The notes under the pieces were generated by a model, which did not search any database, was not told the DNA's origin, and saw nothing but the letters and a program-made list of their open reading frames with translations. 64,000 nucleotides of DNA, taken from assembly GCA_019096065.1 (NCBI GenBank), contig JAGUCH010000003.1, positions 1,426,001 through 1,490,000 of the forward strand. Direction: 5' to 3'. This document shows positions 37,356-48,044 of this stretch, one piece after another. Position 1 is the stretch's first letter. Every line of letters starts with the position of its first letter. The DNA comes from Paracyclopina nana (Eukaryota > Arthropoda > Copepoda > Cyclopoida > Cyclopettidae). The translations under genes were made by a program, and so were the position numbers.

Positions 37356-38830
37356 ATGATGTTGAATAGAATGAGTTTGTTTTGGGCTGCTCAGATCAGC
37401 ATTTTTGCATCAGGCCTTGCAAGTGTAGATAAACAAGAAGGTGAGCCAGAAAAAATACACAGTTTGAAAGAGTTAATCATCAATTTTTAGGTGATTCGCA
37501 CATTTATGAAGAAGGAGTTTATAGCTGTAGCATTAAGTTCGACTCTACATGCCAAGAGGTGTTTCTCAAAGAAAACTATGCCAAGTTCAAGGAGGCCATC
37601 ATAAGCATGAAAAAGTCTTGTGGAACAGTTTGTGATACTGGAACTTCATCAGACTTGAATGGGAAATACTACAAGCAGATATGGAAGAATATTGATTGCC
37701 AGGGAGTATTTGACAACCCTTACTACTTCAGGTGAGTGTCCAAAATGTGCAGAAAAGGAAATTGCCTGAGTAAATATTTTAGAGAGTCTGAATTTGAATC
37801 TCCTTTGCATCTCCATCATTTACCCCATTTCATGAAGGATGAGCTTTCTCATTTTGGAAAGGTCCAATTGGATTCTCAGTACATCAACAACAAAGAAGGT
37901 GTAAGCATTTTTCTTGCATTTTTTGCCTTATTTTTCTAACCTGCAGCTTCACTGTCAATTAAGGCTTGTATGAACTAGAGTGGACAGAAGAAAGAGTACA
38001 AGAGCTCAGGAATCTTTACAAAAATGGCTCATTAGTTGGGCTCTACAGCAAGGAGAATGTGGATGACATTGTCAAGTAAAAATATCTTTGCATACCATGA
38101 GGAAAACCCCAATATTTCTCTTTAGCCATTTGGAGAACTACATGGAGATCAAAGGCAAGCATGTTTTGGTCATTGGAACTCAAATGCCTTGGATTGAGGC
38201 AATTCTCTTGGAGCTTGGGGCTGACCAGGTGACAACATTAGGCAAGTAAATATGTAATAGAGCTATGAGAAATGTTATAAAGGAGATTTTTCTCCAGAAT
38301 ATGTGCACACCAAGAGCCATCATCCAAAGTTGAAGACCATTAGGCCAAAAGAGTTTGCTGAGAAATACCTTAATGGCACCCTGGGCCAATTTGATGCCAT
38401 GGTAACCTTTTCCTCAATTGAGCACTCAGGATTGGGTGGCTATGGAGATGCTCTGAACCCTTGGGAAGACTTGCTCACAATGGCAAGATCTTGGTGCACA
38501 TTGAGGCCAAAATCCAGGGCACTTGTTGGTGTCCCATCTGGAGGCCCAGACATAATTGATGTAACCAACCTGAATTATTCAATCATAAAAACCTCAAAAG
38601 TAAATTATTCCTTTTTTCAGTTCAACTCATTGAGAGTGTATGGGCCATTCTTGTACTCTCAACTGTTTGCCAATTGGTGCCAAATTCACAGAGGACCCAT
38701 TTTGCATGAATTTGATAACTTGTGGAGGTTTCGAAATCAGCCAGTGCACGTGGTGGAGAAAATAAGCGAGGTTTTTGAGGAAATGGACTGCTTTGATTTC
38801 TACAAAAGATCTCAGCATGAAGAGCTTTAA
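37356..38830 (+). CDS. DUF268 family protein
   Basis: Seven exons (37356-37440, 37491-37731, 37783-37898, 37964-38075, 38126-38241, 38298-38560, 38621-38830) encode 380 residues. The N-terminus, MMLNRMSLFWAAQISIFASG, looks like a signal peptide or anchor. The C-terminal half matches the DUF268 family (Pfam PF03269, first described from nematodes). Landmarks are HVLVIGTQMPWIEAILLELG, TLEYVHT, MVTFSSIEHSGLGGYGDALN, RALVGVPSGG and VYGPFLYSQLFANW. The pattern of VLVIG, then TLEY, then an acidic FDAMVTFSSIEH strand recalls SAM-dependent methyltransferases; that function is inference and no substrate is known to me. Introns are tiny (50-65 nt). Intron 5 uses a GC donor (TTAG|GCAAGT); the nearby GT leads to a frameshift. 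The last intron (38561-38620, 60 nt) has no in-frame stop, so its retention would add 20 residues. Confidence 0.9.
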
Positions 38831-39641
38831 CTACTTAGCTTTGCTTTATCCCGCTAAGCATTTTTAATAGAAGCTAGCAGCTGATTTGCTTAGAAAATGA
38901 ATGTTGAGCTTTTGCTGAGCTTTGCTTTTGCGTTTCAGCTACAACCAAAAATATAAAAGAATCACGCTTTTGTTTCTTAATCTTCTGCTTCAAAGAATTC
39001 AACAGCTTTTGAGGGAGTACTCGTACGATTTTCGTATCTCTTGAACACTGCAAGAGCATTTTTAAAGCCGAACTAAGGAACTGTTTAAATAGTTCTCTAT
39101 TCGTGCTACTCATCTCAGCCGGTTTTGGTTTGAGTCAGCTGCTAATTAAATATTTGATGAGATTAGTTAGCTTGCTCTCAATTTTCAGTTTTCTCGGTTA
39201 ATTCCTCCTTTTTAAATCAAAAATCGAGCATAATTTATTCTATTTTTTGTAGACAATAGATTTTTTCCACTGCTACTCGTACTTTAGCACTCAAATCGTG
39301 ATTTACATACATGCAAAGCTAGAAGCTCCATTAAATTCCATTCAAGATTCCATTAAATTTTGAATGAGTTCAATTGCTATTTTGATGCTATAATCAAATT
39401 AAACTTGGCACCTACAGCAGCCTTAAATGCCTTTTATATACTGTAATACGATTTCCTCGTGTTATAATTCAGTTTACCGATCCGACTCAGCTCTTTTATA
39501 TCACAGTTCTTTCTAAGCAATTTGGGGGATATTAAATACTTAACAGCCCTTGAATCAAATTTGAGGGATTTTAAGTAATTTAATGCCCCTCATATTCCAT
39601 GGAAGTAATGCAAATTCCAAAGAAGTTGGAAAAAGAGAGGA

Positions 39642-39710
39642 TCTTCCAAAATTCGAACCTCAGACAGTTGGATTAGCATCCCAATGCTCTAACCACTGAG
39701 CTATGGAAAC
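39642..39710 (-). repeat. tRNA-like sequence 1 (degenerate, anticodon-like GCT)
   Basis: Read on the minus strand, it has an A box (TAGCTCAGTGG), a D stem GCTC/GAGC, an anticodon stem TTGGG/TCCAA with loop ATGCTAA, and a B box (GGTTCGAAT). The 3' half of the T stem is missing or merged with the acceptor arm (TTTTGGAAGA), so it cannot form a normal cloverleaf. A GCT anticodon would mean serine, but the long variable arm of tRNA-Ser is absent. It is best read as a tRNA pseudogene or the head of a SINE. Confidence 0.6.
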
Positions 39711-39785
39711 ATCATGAAAATTGCATGCTGTGTATAGGACTTTAACCATAATTTAAGCCAGATAAAGAAAAAAAATAAGTTAAGG

Positions 39786-39855
39786 AATTACTGGGGTTTG
39801 AACCCTAGACTGCTGAATCAAGAGCTTAGTACTCTAACCATTGTGCCATAGGAAC
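39786..39855 (-). repeat. tRNA-like sequence 2 (degenerate)
   Basis: On the minus strand it has an A box (TGGCACAATGG), a B box (GGTTCAAAC) with a GGG/CCC T-stem core, and a poor anticodon stem (CTAAG/TTCAG). The acceptor arms do not pair. It lies about 75 bases upstream, on its own strand, of tRNA-like sequence 1 in the same orientation, so the two may be one composite tRNA-derived element. Confidence 0.5.
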
Positions 39856-40042
39856 AGATCTGAAGAAAAGGATTTTAAAAGTCTATTTAATTGCTCCCAA
39901 CCCACTGGATGCTAGCTAATGAGAGCCAGTGATATTCACATAGCAACTAAAAACCAAGCAGTATTTTCTAGGGCACGGGGCAGCCCGGTAACTTCATTAA
40001 AACACTCAAAAATCGTATTACAGAATATAAAATTGTATATTC

Positions 40043-40219
40043 CGAGCTGGGGCACGTAAAGTAGGGTCATTAAATAGCTGACCTCGGATTTAAAAATGGA
40101 AAAACACTCGTACAATTACAGCCCTCGCAGGCTCGGGCTAGTAAAGCTGTACTCGAGTTTTCCCATTTTAAAATCCTCGCTCAGCTATTTAATGACCCTA
40201 CTTTACGTGCCCCAGCTCG
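40043..40219. mobile_element. 177-bp palindromic hairpin element
   Basis: The left arm starts CGAGCTGGGGCACGTAAAGT and runs through GGGTCATTAAATAGCTGA. The right arm is its perfect complement over about 38 bp (TCAGCTATTTAATGACCC to GCCCCAGCTCG). The inner parts also pair imperfectly (ATTTAAAAATGG with CCATTTTAAAAT; TACAATTACAGC with GCTGTA). The whole element would fold into one long hairpin. No coding capacity. Confidence 0.75.
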
Positions 40220-40408
40220 AAATAAATAACTATTATTGCTTATGCAGACTTTCTAGAAGATTGGAATATCATTCAGTCGAAGATGATTATTAAGGATTAT
40301 TATTCTAGGGCAATCGGTTGCTGAACCATCTTCAATCGGATGACATGATGAAGTATATGAGTATACTTATTTATAGGTAAGATATTACCTAACAGCATAG
40401 CAGATTAA

Positions 40409-40833
40409 GGGCCTGTTCATGTACTAAGAATGCCGTGAGGTATGGAAAAAATTGTCATAAGGAGAAGTGAATCTGTTGCTGACTGCCACTCTACGAGTTC
40501 AGCTTGGGGCCGAGCAGCGTTTTCAATGGCAATTTTTGCTATTTTGTTTCTTGGTTTTCATCATATTTCTGTACAAACTATCTTTCATCATATTTCTTTG
40601 ATAAAAGATGAAATTTAACTATTGATTTTGCTCAAAAGGACTTAAATGTGTAGCACTTAATAGGCAAAATTAGATTTGTTTACTTTCAAGTTGGCTTAAA
40701 GTCGATCAGATTTTTTTAGTATCAGCTGGCGCATAAGACAATTTTTCTCCTTTCCTTGAGGTGTTTTTCGTGCATTTTCTTAAGAAATTCGGGGCGTACA
40801 TGAACAGAAATTCGGGGCGTACATGAACAGGAC
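40409..40833. mobile_element. MITE of about 425 bp, family B copy 2
   Basis: Starts GGGCCTGTTCATGTAC and ends GTACATGAACAGGAC, with TTA a few bases outside the left end and TAA just outside the right. The body matches the copy at 6695-7098. The right terminus is duplicated in tandem: ATTCGGGGCGTACATGAACA occurs twice, 24 bp apart, which explains most of the extra length. Confidence 0.8.
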
Positions 40834-41872
40834 ATAAAGATTACGACAGATCATCTCTTGCGAGCTTATGGAGGAATTGAGTAGCTGTACTCGTGAGTCA
40901 ATTTTGGCTTTTCCCCCTTTCAATTACGATCTAACCACGAGGTTTTCCTGAAATGCAAGAAGGCGAAGTTTGGCTGAGGTAAAGTAGTTTATTGAGCTTG
41001 AGTAGCAGGTCAAATTTTCACTAAGTTGCATCTCGATCAGTTTTTTAATTATCAGTGAAGAGGCCACGAAATACTTTGGTGAAAGAGTAAAAAAGCACTT
41101 CAAACTATTTAATTTTGAGCTTATTGCGTCTCAGGAGAGAAATGCGATCATGTGAATCTATAATATCATGTATTGTGAAACATAATTAGGTATGATTGTC
41201 ATAATTTTGTGCTGATAGCTACTAAAAGATAAACAGAGAGCAGCGCAAACGAATGGTACTAAAATACACAACTACAGCTCAAGTGAAATCCCATTTTTCT
41301 TAAAGCACCCAAAAAGTATATAATATCTTTTGATGGAGCATTTTGTACCAATAACAAAAGCGGGCTTTTTTGGCTGCATAAAATGTGATAAATGACTGCT
41401 CAGTGAGTTGAAAGATCTGGGTTGCTTTCTCTTTTTTAGTTTGTAAGATACTATTGTTCATAACTGAGTGAAGCAAAGCATGGAGACTCGTCTGACTCTT
41501 GCATTCAACGACCCATCTAATTTTTTTATCAGCCTTTCAGCAAGTTTTCACTCATTGGAAGGCCAACAAATTCTCCACTTTCGATTTTGCTAAAGGGTTT
41601 TTTAACAAGGACAAAGGCATATCCCTAGAATTTGCCAATCCCTCTGAGCTCCACAACTCCACTAACCTTGTTAGCATCAGTTTTTCAATAATAGTTTTAT
41701 CATGCTGTACGTAGTACGTAAATAGTATGGCATACTGCAAAGGGGGAGTCCTGTTTAGAAAGCTCTCCTCTCTCGCCGTCATCTCAAGTAAAAACTGCGC
41801 GAGGCCTCAGCGCTGCGGCCTCAGTTGAAGAGGCCTCAATCTCCGTTCGGCGATTGGCCAAAAAAGACCACG

Positions 41873-44800
41873 ATGAGCAACGAAACTGAGGAAGACATCA
41901 TCATCAGCCAAGACATGGAAGAGCTCCTTTCTTGGACCCAATTCTACCTTGAAGGTGTTTGCCTTCTGCCGGTGTCAATCATAGGAATAATTGGTAATCA
42001 AAAATAATTATTTTTGCCAATTCGCAATTTTTGAAACAATTAATAATGCTGAAACTGTATTACAGGCAACACATTGTCAGTGATTGTGTTGAGCACTGCT
42101 GAAATGCAAAACAATTTCAACCATTTGCTGGTGGGATTGGCCTCGTTCGATTTGCTCTACTTGCTGACTTCCTCGCTGATCTTTTCCGTGCCGAAGCTGT
42201 CGGAAAAATACCTGACATTTGTGCTGCCCTACATCATGCCCATAGGGTAAGCCAGGTTTCATTCCCTGCAGCGCATTTTTGGGACAATATTTTTAATTTT
42301 ATGCATTGCAACTATGCTGTGCTGCATGTAGTACATTTTTGTGACAGATTATAATTCTGGAGCAAACTGGTTGGAACCAATTTCTTACGCGCGTGGATTA
42401 ATTTGTTATGTTGCATGCATGGATGACGCTTCCACATCAAATCAATTTTGTATCTTTCTTGGCTTAAGTTTTGTGCCTTCGGATTAGCGTTCTATAACTA
42501 ACCGTGTGGAGTTTCATGGCCAGCAAGCTTTAACATAACTATACTGTAAAATGCCATGCATTTCAACTCAGTAAGTGTTCTGAAGCCTAACTAAAATCAG
42601 CCTAACAATGTAGGCAAATGGGAATAAATGTTAAGTCATGTTTTTAGGGGGAATAGAGCAAATACTCTATTAGTATTTTATTGAGGGATATTACCTGTAT
42701 AGTACAGAGGTAGTTGGGTGAATGTACATGTTAGATTTGAACTGGGCCTTATATACAGTTTTGTGAGGGAGGGAATTCTTGGGTGCAACCAAGCAACAAG
42801 CAACATATGCTGACATCAAGGTCAAGTATTGGTTAAGCACAAAGAACCAGGAAGAGGAAGTATATTGAAAGATCCAGTAATATCTGGATCTATTTATACA
42901 ATGCTATTGAACTTCATGTATCACACTTCAACCGTATTTTTAGCTTGCTATTTTATGTTTTGGCTCCAGTGCTGTTTTCTAGTGTTTTTCAAGCATTTTT
43001 TCCCTCCTAAATGGCTTTTTTTAGTTGGGTAACCAATTCCTGATTTTGTCATTCGTCACTTTAAGTGAGCCATGCTGCACATTATACAACTTAAGTCAAG
43101 CGCCATAGCCTATTTATGAAAATGACTCAACACAAATCACCAATTAAGAGTGATTACTCAACCTGCTTATTAGCTGTTGCCGAGCCTGATAAATAGCGTT
43201 AGAAAGCACACGTAAGCACCCTCAAAAATGGCTCCTCGTATAATTTACGCTAGTTAATCATAGAGTACTTGTGATTTTTTGCCAATTGACGGCATCAAAA
43301 TTAGCAAGCTTTGGCAGCAAACGAACGATGAGTTTTTGCAGTGCCATCAAAGCTCCACTTCCTTTGGAGGCTTGTTTGCCTTGAGCAAATATGGTATTGA
43401 AATCCAATGTTTGGCCGTACGTTTGCAGTATGATATTTCAAGCCAATTGCTCCATGGGAAATCTCCTTCTAATGAGGCCAGCTGTTTCGTATGCCATGCA
43501 GCATTGCAAGCACATATAGAACTATGGAAAACCAATTTTATTATATGATGCTCTCTGCTTTCTTCTACTGCATAGCATGTGAGCTTTAACTCGATTTTAT
43601 TGCTTTCTAGCTATGGCATAGCTCACATAGGCAGAGTGGGCTCGGTTTTAATGACCTTGTCAGTCACTCTGGAGAGGTTCTTTGCCATTGTCCACCCACT
43701 CAAGAGGCTGAGGCTGAAAACGGCCCTCATCGCGACCTCGGTGAGCCTCACCTGCATCTACAATGTCCCTCGCTTCTTCGAGTTTGAGACGGTGGTGAAA
43801 AACGTCTCGGTTACCAGACCTGAAGATAACGTGACGGAAATTGTGCCCATGGTGCAATTTGCTGTCACCGAGCTACGAATGAACATGGTCTACGTGCACG
43901 TGTATGTCGTCTGGATGAAATTCATTCTGGTTGAGCTCATTCCCTACATTGCAATCATTGTGCTCAACGCAATGATCATACTCAAGTAAGTCACGCGTGA
44001 AGCCTAAACGCTAAGAGATCTGAGCGTCTTTTAAATATTGCGAAACATAGGGCGATCCCATATTCGAATTTTTAGTCAAGTTACGTTGCTAAAACAGCAA
44101 CCTTACTTGATCAGTTAAGTTCAGCTTGTTCTAGCCAAGTTCGGTTCGTTTTAGCAATGTTCAGTTGACCGCTGAGCTGACACGCCAACGCGTTGTACAT
44201 CAGCAGCTAATGAGCAAAGTTACCTTTTCTTAAAGGGCTGCATGTACGTAGTTCGCAACCTTAGGAATAAGAACGGACGGTCATCTAGAAAGGGAAAATT
44301 GACCGGCCTGCCGACAGGGGCGCCGCGAAAATGGCTGTGTTAATTAGGAAAGCCAAAAATTATTGCTATGTCTTGTGCGTAATTTAAAAAGGTAAGCCGA
44401 TAAAAGAGATATTTTTGATAAGAATTTTCATTTTCTGATCGCCCATCGGGATAAGCCCGAATTGTTAAAATTGCTGCTCGACTTAGTTCAAGCTTCTTCA
44501 CTTTTTTTCTGTAAAATACGAATATAGTACAAAATAATCAAGCAATATCTTTCTACAAAAAAGAATCATTGCAAAAACTAGGTCTTGAATTAAAATTGAT
44601 CACTACATTGCCAACAATTCTAAAATTATTTTTTCAAAGAAGCCTTAAAAATGTCAGCGCAAAGATGGGTTTTCCCTTTATAACATAGCTAATTTGAGCG
44701 CACGCTTCCTCAAAAAACGAGATCGTCCGTTCTTATTCTCAAGGCAGTGAGTGACGTCACTGGCTAACCCGTACATACAGGTCTTTACCTTTTCTCAACT

Positions 44801-47164
44801 GAGCGAGCTTCAGTTACTACGCAAATGAGTACGCTTTTTGTGGCTAAGTTCACTTTGGCTACTGAACTTAGGCCTGGTTCACCTGCGATATTATGATCAA
44901 AATATCGAGCGATATTATGCTGATATTTGCAAATATCTGGTACTTCCAAAATTATTTTTTAAATTTTTTCTTCGGATTCGGTCTTTTGGTACCAAAAGCC
45001 ATCCTACAGCAGCATCTAAATTCTCAGTTTCTCAGTATTTCGCTCCGATATTTTGACAAAATATCAGATATTATAAGCAGGTGAACCATGCCTTAGCTAG
45101 GCAAGCAAGCTAGTACTACATAAAATTAAGCTAAGTTAAGTTCTACCTACATAAATAACTGGGAACGGAACTGAACTATACTTAACTTTTAACCTAACTT
45201 AACTTGACTAACAGGCCAATACGGGAACGCCCTAGGATCATCCGGCCGCTTTTCATATCGTTCATCCCTAAAGAAATGTCACACTTGGCAGAGAGACGTC
45301 ATTTCACACTTGAGTTTAAGCTGAGTTAGCAGCTCGTTCTCATCTTTGTTAAGCTTTGAAGAGCTAATCGGGCAAGCAATATCTATTGTCAATAAGTGAG
45401 TCAATTGTTGGCTTAAATAATAGGTATCATATAAAATTGGTTGAGATCTGAAGTTGATTGATGTTGATTCTGGCATTCTTTCAAAAGCTTAGCTGTATTA
45501 AAAGTAACATTTTATTTAGATCATCGTTGCTTTGCAAAGCTTAACGAGGATAAGAACAAGCTATGATTTTAGCTTAAACTCAGTTGCGCTGTGTCAACTC
45601 TCTGCCAAGTACGACATTTCCTCTCGGATGAAACGATATAAAAAGCAGCCGGATGATCAGATTAACTTGTCTTACTTTCAAACTTATATTGATGGCTTTT
45701 TCATAGAGTATGTATTAATATAGAAGGAAAACTGATCCTATTGGGAAATTCAACCTGATAGCTTCCTTGTTACCAAACAGCCAAAGTCGATACCTCATTG
45801 GCCTTTAATCAAAGATACTTTGAATCAATAGTAAGCACCATTTTGTCTTCTTCGTACAGGATACGCAATGCGATGCGTGAACGCCATGTCATGACCAATG
45901 GCTCAGTTGAAGCTGGCACCTCTGAGAACATGGCCAACAACTCAGCTCAACAAAATAAGGAGAAAAATATGGCCATCGTGCTGACCATAATTGTTGTCAT
46001 GTTCATTGTCTGCCAAAGCATCAAAATCATCCCTGACATGTACGAAGCTGTATTTTGCTACGACAAATTCGGCCAGTCCTGCCCACCGACTTTCTCCGTT
46101 GAATTCCTCATCTCCATTTCCCACCTGCTTTTGGCGGTCAACTCGGCGTCCAACTTCATCATTTACATGCTGAGAGGGGACAAGTTCAGGCAAATCTTCA
46201 TCCAGATGTTCATCAAGGGCCAGTGCACGAAAGCGAGCAGAAGGTCTGCGGCCAGATTCAACACAGCAACCAGGTAAAAAAGCCAACCAATTCTTCAGCC
46301 TTTTTTATGCTGTTGCCAAGGCTGCAAAAGGAAAAAATGAGTAGATCATGAATGTTGCGGGTGGGCTTAGAACGTGACTAGCATTTGCAAACAGGAGCCA
46401 TAAAAAAGGATATTTATTGGAAACGATGCCACTACTATTTATGCGAACGTGATAGTTGAGAAATGCCCCCACTTTTGACCACGTGGTTTATGCATGAGGG
46501 TAACTGAGAGCTTGGCCTTTATTTCGGTCAAAGAAGATGCATTCTGATTGAGCTCAAAGACATGCGAACCTACATTAAATACCTTTTAAAGTACTGATAC
46601 AGTGATAAAATATTTCAAGCAAGCTTTATCAAAATGAGGTTTGAGTTTTTCAAATCACCTCGGAAACTCAATTTGGCAAATTCTATAAAAGACAATTAAT
46701 TTCACTCTTCACTGAATCTGCTAAAGAATTTCAAGCGAAAAAGCAATATTTTATATCTCTTCAAGTTGCATCTTTATCAATCAGGATACAAAACATCACT
46801 TCAGCATGCCTGGGATCATTTTTTCCAATAAGCAAAAGTTGTGAGCTTTCATGCTCAGTAATCAGGCTTAAGTAGTTGTGTACTTCAAACTTTTCCACAT
46901 CTGCCCTTGGAAAAGTTTTTATTACCTCCTTCTCTTTTGTAATAATCCACTTAGAAAATGCAAAAGTTGATCCTTTGAGTGGATATACTACTATGCTTTG
47001 TAGTATGCACGAGCTTTGGAAAAAGAGGAGAAAGCATTATTCAAAAAATTACTTATTCATGCGAGATTTTTCCTCTCCTTTTCAGGATGACTGTAATCAC
47101 GCATCAACACCGAAGAAGATCTCAAGGGGCTTCAGAAGCCAAAATTAAAAGCTCCCCACAATAG
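41873..47164 (+). CDS. Class A neuropeptide GPCR, FMRFamide-receptor-like
   Basis: Five coding exons (41873-41993, 42066-42246, 43611-43985, 45860-46273, 47086-47164) encode 389 residues of a seven-helix plasma-membrane receptor. An acidic, glycosylatable N-terminus (MSNETEED) leads into TM1, which ends IIGNTLSVIV with the conserved Asn. TM2 carries GLASFDLLYLL with its conserved Asp. TM3 ends TLERFFAIVHPLK, with ERF (residues 122-124) in place of DRY. TM6 is FIVCQSIKIIPDMYE and TM7 NSASNFIIY in place of NPxxY. The usual Cys at the top of TM3 is absent (YGIAHIGRVGS), a feature I associate with FMRFamide/myosuppressin-type receptors. The ligand is inferred only. Exon 4 could read to a TAA at 46275-46277, but CAG|GTAAAA joins in frame to 47086, adding a basic tail (HQHRRRSQG) followed by a poly(A) signal. 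Introns 2 and 3 exceed 1.3 kb; intron 3 is full of nested elements. Confidence 0.88.
42247..43610. other. GPCR intron 2
   Basis: 1364 nt, GT-AG, phase 2. It contains only short frames without motifs; I see no nested gene. Confidence 0.75.
44259..44744. mobile_element. MITE-like element with AATAAGAACGGACG ends
   Basis: The left end CCTTAGGAATAAGAACGGAC is the imperfect inverse of the right end GTCCGTTCTTATTCTCAAGG. The roughly 485-bp interior is AT-rich and non-coding. It lies inside the composite element 44050-45232. I see one copy only, so mobility is inferred from structure. Confidence 0.55.
44871..45092. mobile_element. 222-bp MITE, family A copy 3
   Basis: The ends are GGCCTGGTTCACCTGC and GCAGGTGAACCATGCC, flanked on both sides by TTA (44868-44870 and 45093-45095), a perfect 3-bp target duplication. 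It has the same length as copy 1 and shares TACCAAAAGCCATCCTACA and TTCTCAGTTTCTCAGTATTT with it. Confidence 0.85.
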
Positions 47165-47215
47165 AAAATTAAATGTATTCTTTTCCGTGAGTGTGTGTCA
47201 CGATCATCGAGAGAA

Positions 47216-47221
47216 AATAAA
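47216..47221 (+). promoter_or_regulatory. AATAAA poly(A) signal, GPCR gene
   Basis: AATAAA lies 51 bases after the stop of the proposed last exon (47162-47164), supporting that exon. Confidence 0.65.
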
Positions 47222-48044
47222 CACGTGGAGTTGTATATTGGCCCTAGAATGGCAATTAATTTATGGCGATAAATTACTAAGTAGGTCAATAGCGTGGTTT
47301 GAGCTGAATACCAAAACTAAACCAACTGACTATGAAAAAGCCAAAATGCTTCTTTAAGGATGAAACATAAGTATTTTCTCTGTTTTAGCAGCATTTGTAA
47401 TTGTCAGCCCATTCAAAAAATAGTTTTCTTATCCAATGTAGTATTCATCAATTATTTTAAGGTTTAATTTTTATCATCATAGTTTAATTTAATTAGGAAT
47501 TCAAATAATTTTCCATCGAGTTGCGAAGCGCAAACATAGCATAATTCTACATCAATTTGGCCTCTTAGCGTCAGTTAGGCTAAGCCATCATGAACCATAA
47601 TTCTATGCATGCAAATTATACGAAAGTACGAATTAATAACGGCAGAAGAGAACAACTTTGATGTTTTATTTCCTTTGATCATGGATCAACTTTAATTATT
47701 GGATTGATGATTGTCGCAGAGATGTAAATGAGGCCTTATTAGACTTTAAAAGAGCAGAAAACTTGGAAAGGCCTGCCATAAGTGGATTAGACCAAATCTT
47801 CTTAATATAAGAGTACATTGATTCTCGTTGGACACATTGTAGTTAATAGCAGGATACATAATGTGATAAAAATAATAAAAGTTGGATTTCAAACATGTCA
47901 AGCCAAGATTTCGCACACGTGCTGCCCTAATGGATTTTCACTCAAGAGCAAAAAGGGTGAAAGCATTTTCACAAAGTGTCCTTCAGAGGTCTGCAACTGA
48001 TAATTTCAATAATTCAGTTGAAGCACATCAGGCTTATGATGCTT
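47222..48044. other. Intergenic spacer between GPCR and carrier genes
   Basis: The two genes converge here. AT-rich, short frames only; I see nothing else in it. Confidence 0.6.

Larger units (their letters stand above)
38831..41872. other. Intergenic spacer rich in tRNA-like and MITE sequences
   Basis: It holds two tRNA-like sequences near 39.7-39.9 kb, a palindromic element at 40.0-40.2 kb and a family B MITE at 40.4-40.8 kb, listed separately. No protein-coding exon is recognisable. A non-coding 5' exon of the following GPCR gene may lie in its last kilobase but cannot be identified. Confidence 0.6.
44050..45232. mobile_element. Foldback-like composite element in GPCR intron 3
   Basis: The left end GGGCGATCCCATATTCG is mirrored by the right end CCAATACGGGAACGCCC, and TA flanks both sides. 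Inside the left end (44072-44170) are repeats of GTTAAGTT/GTTCAGTT type (GTCAAGTTACGTT, CAGTTAAGTTCAG, CAAGTTCGGTTCG). The right end (about 45115-45210) carries the same motif inverted (AACCTAACTTAACTTGAC, GAACTGAAC). The interior is interrupted by two other elements, at 44259-44744 and 44871-45092. No transposase is visible. Confidence 0.6.
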
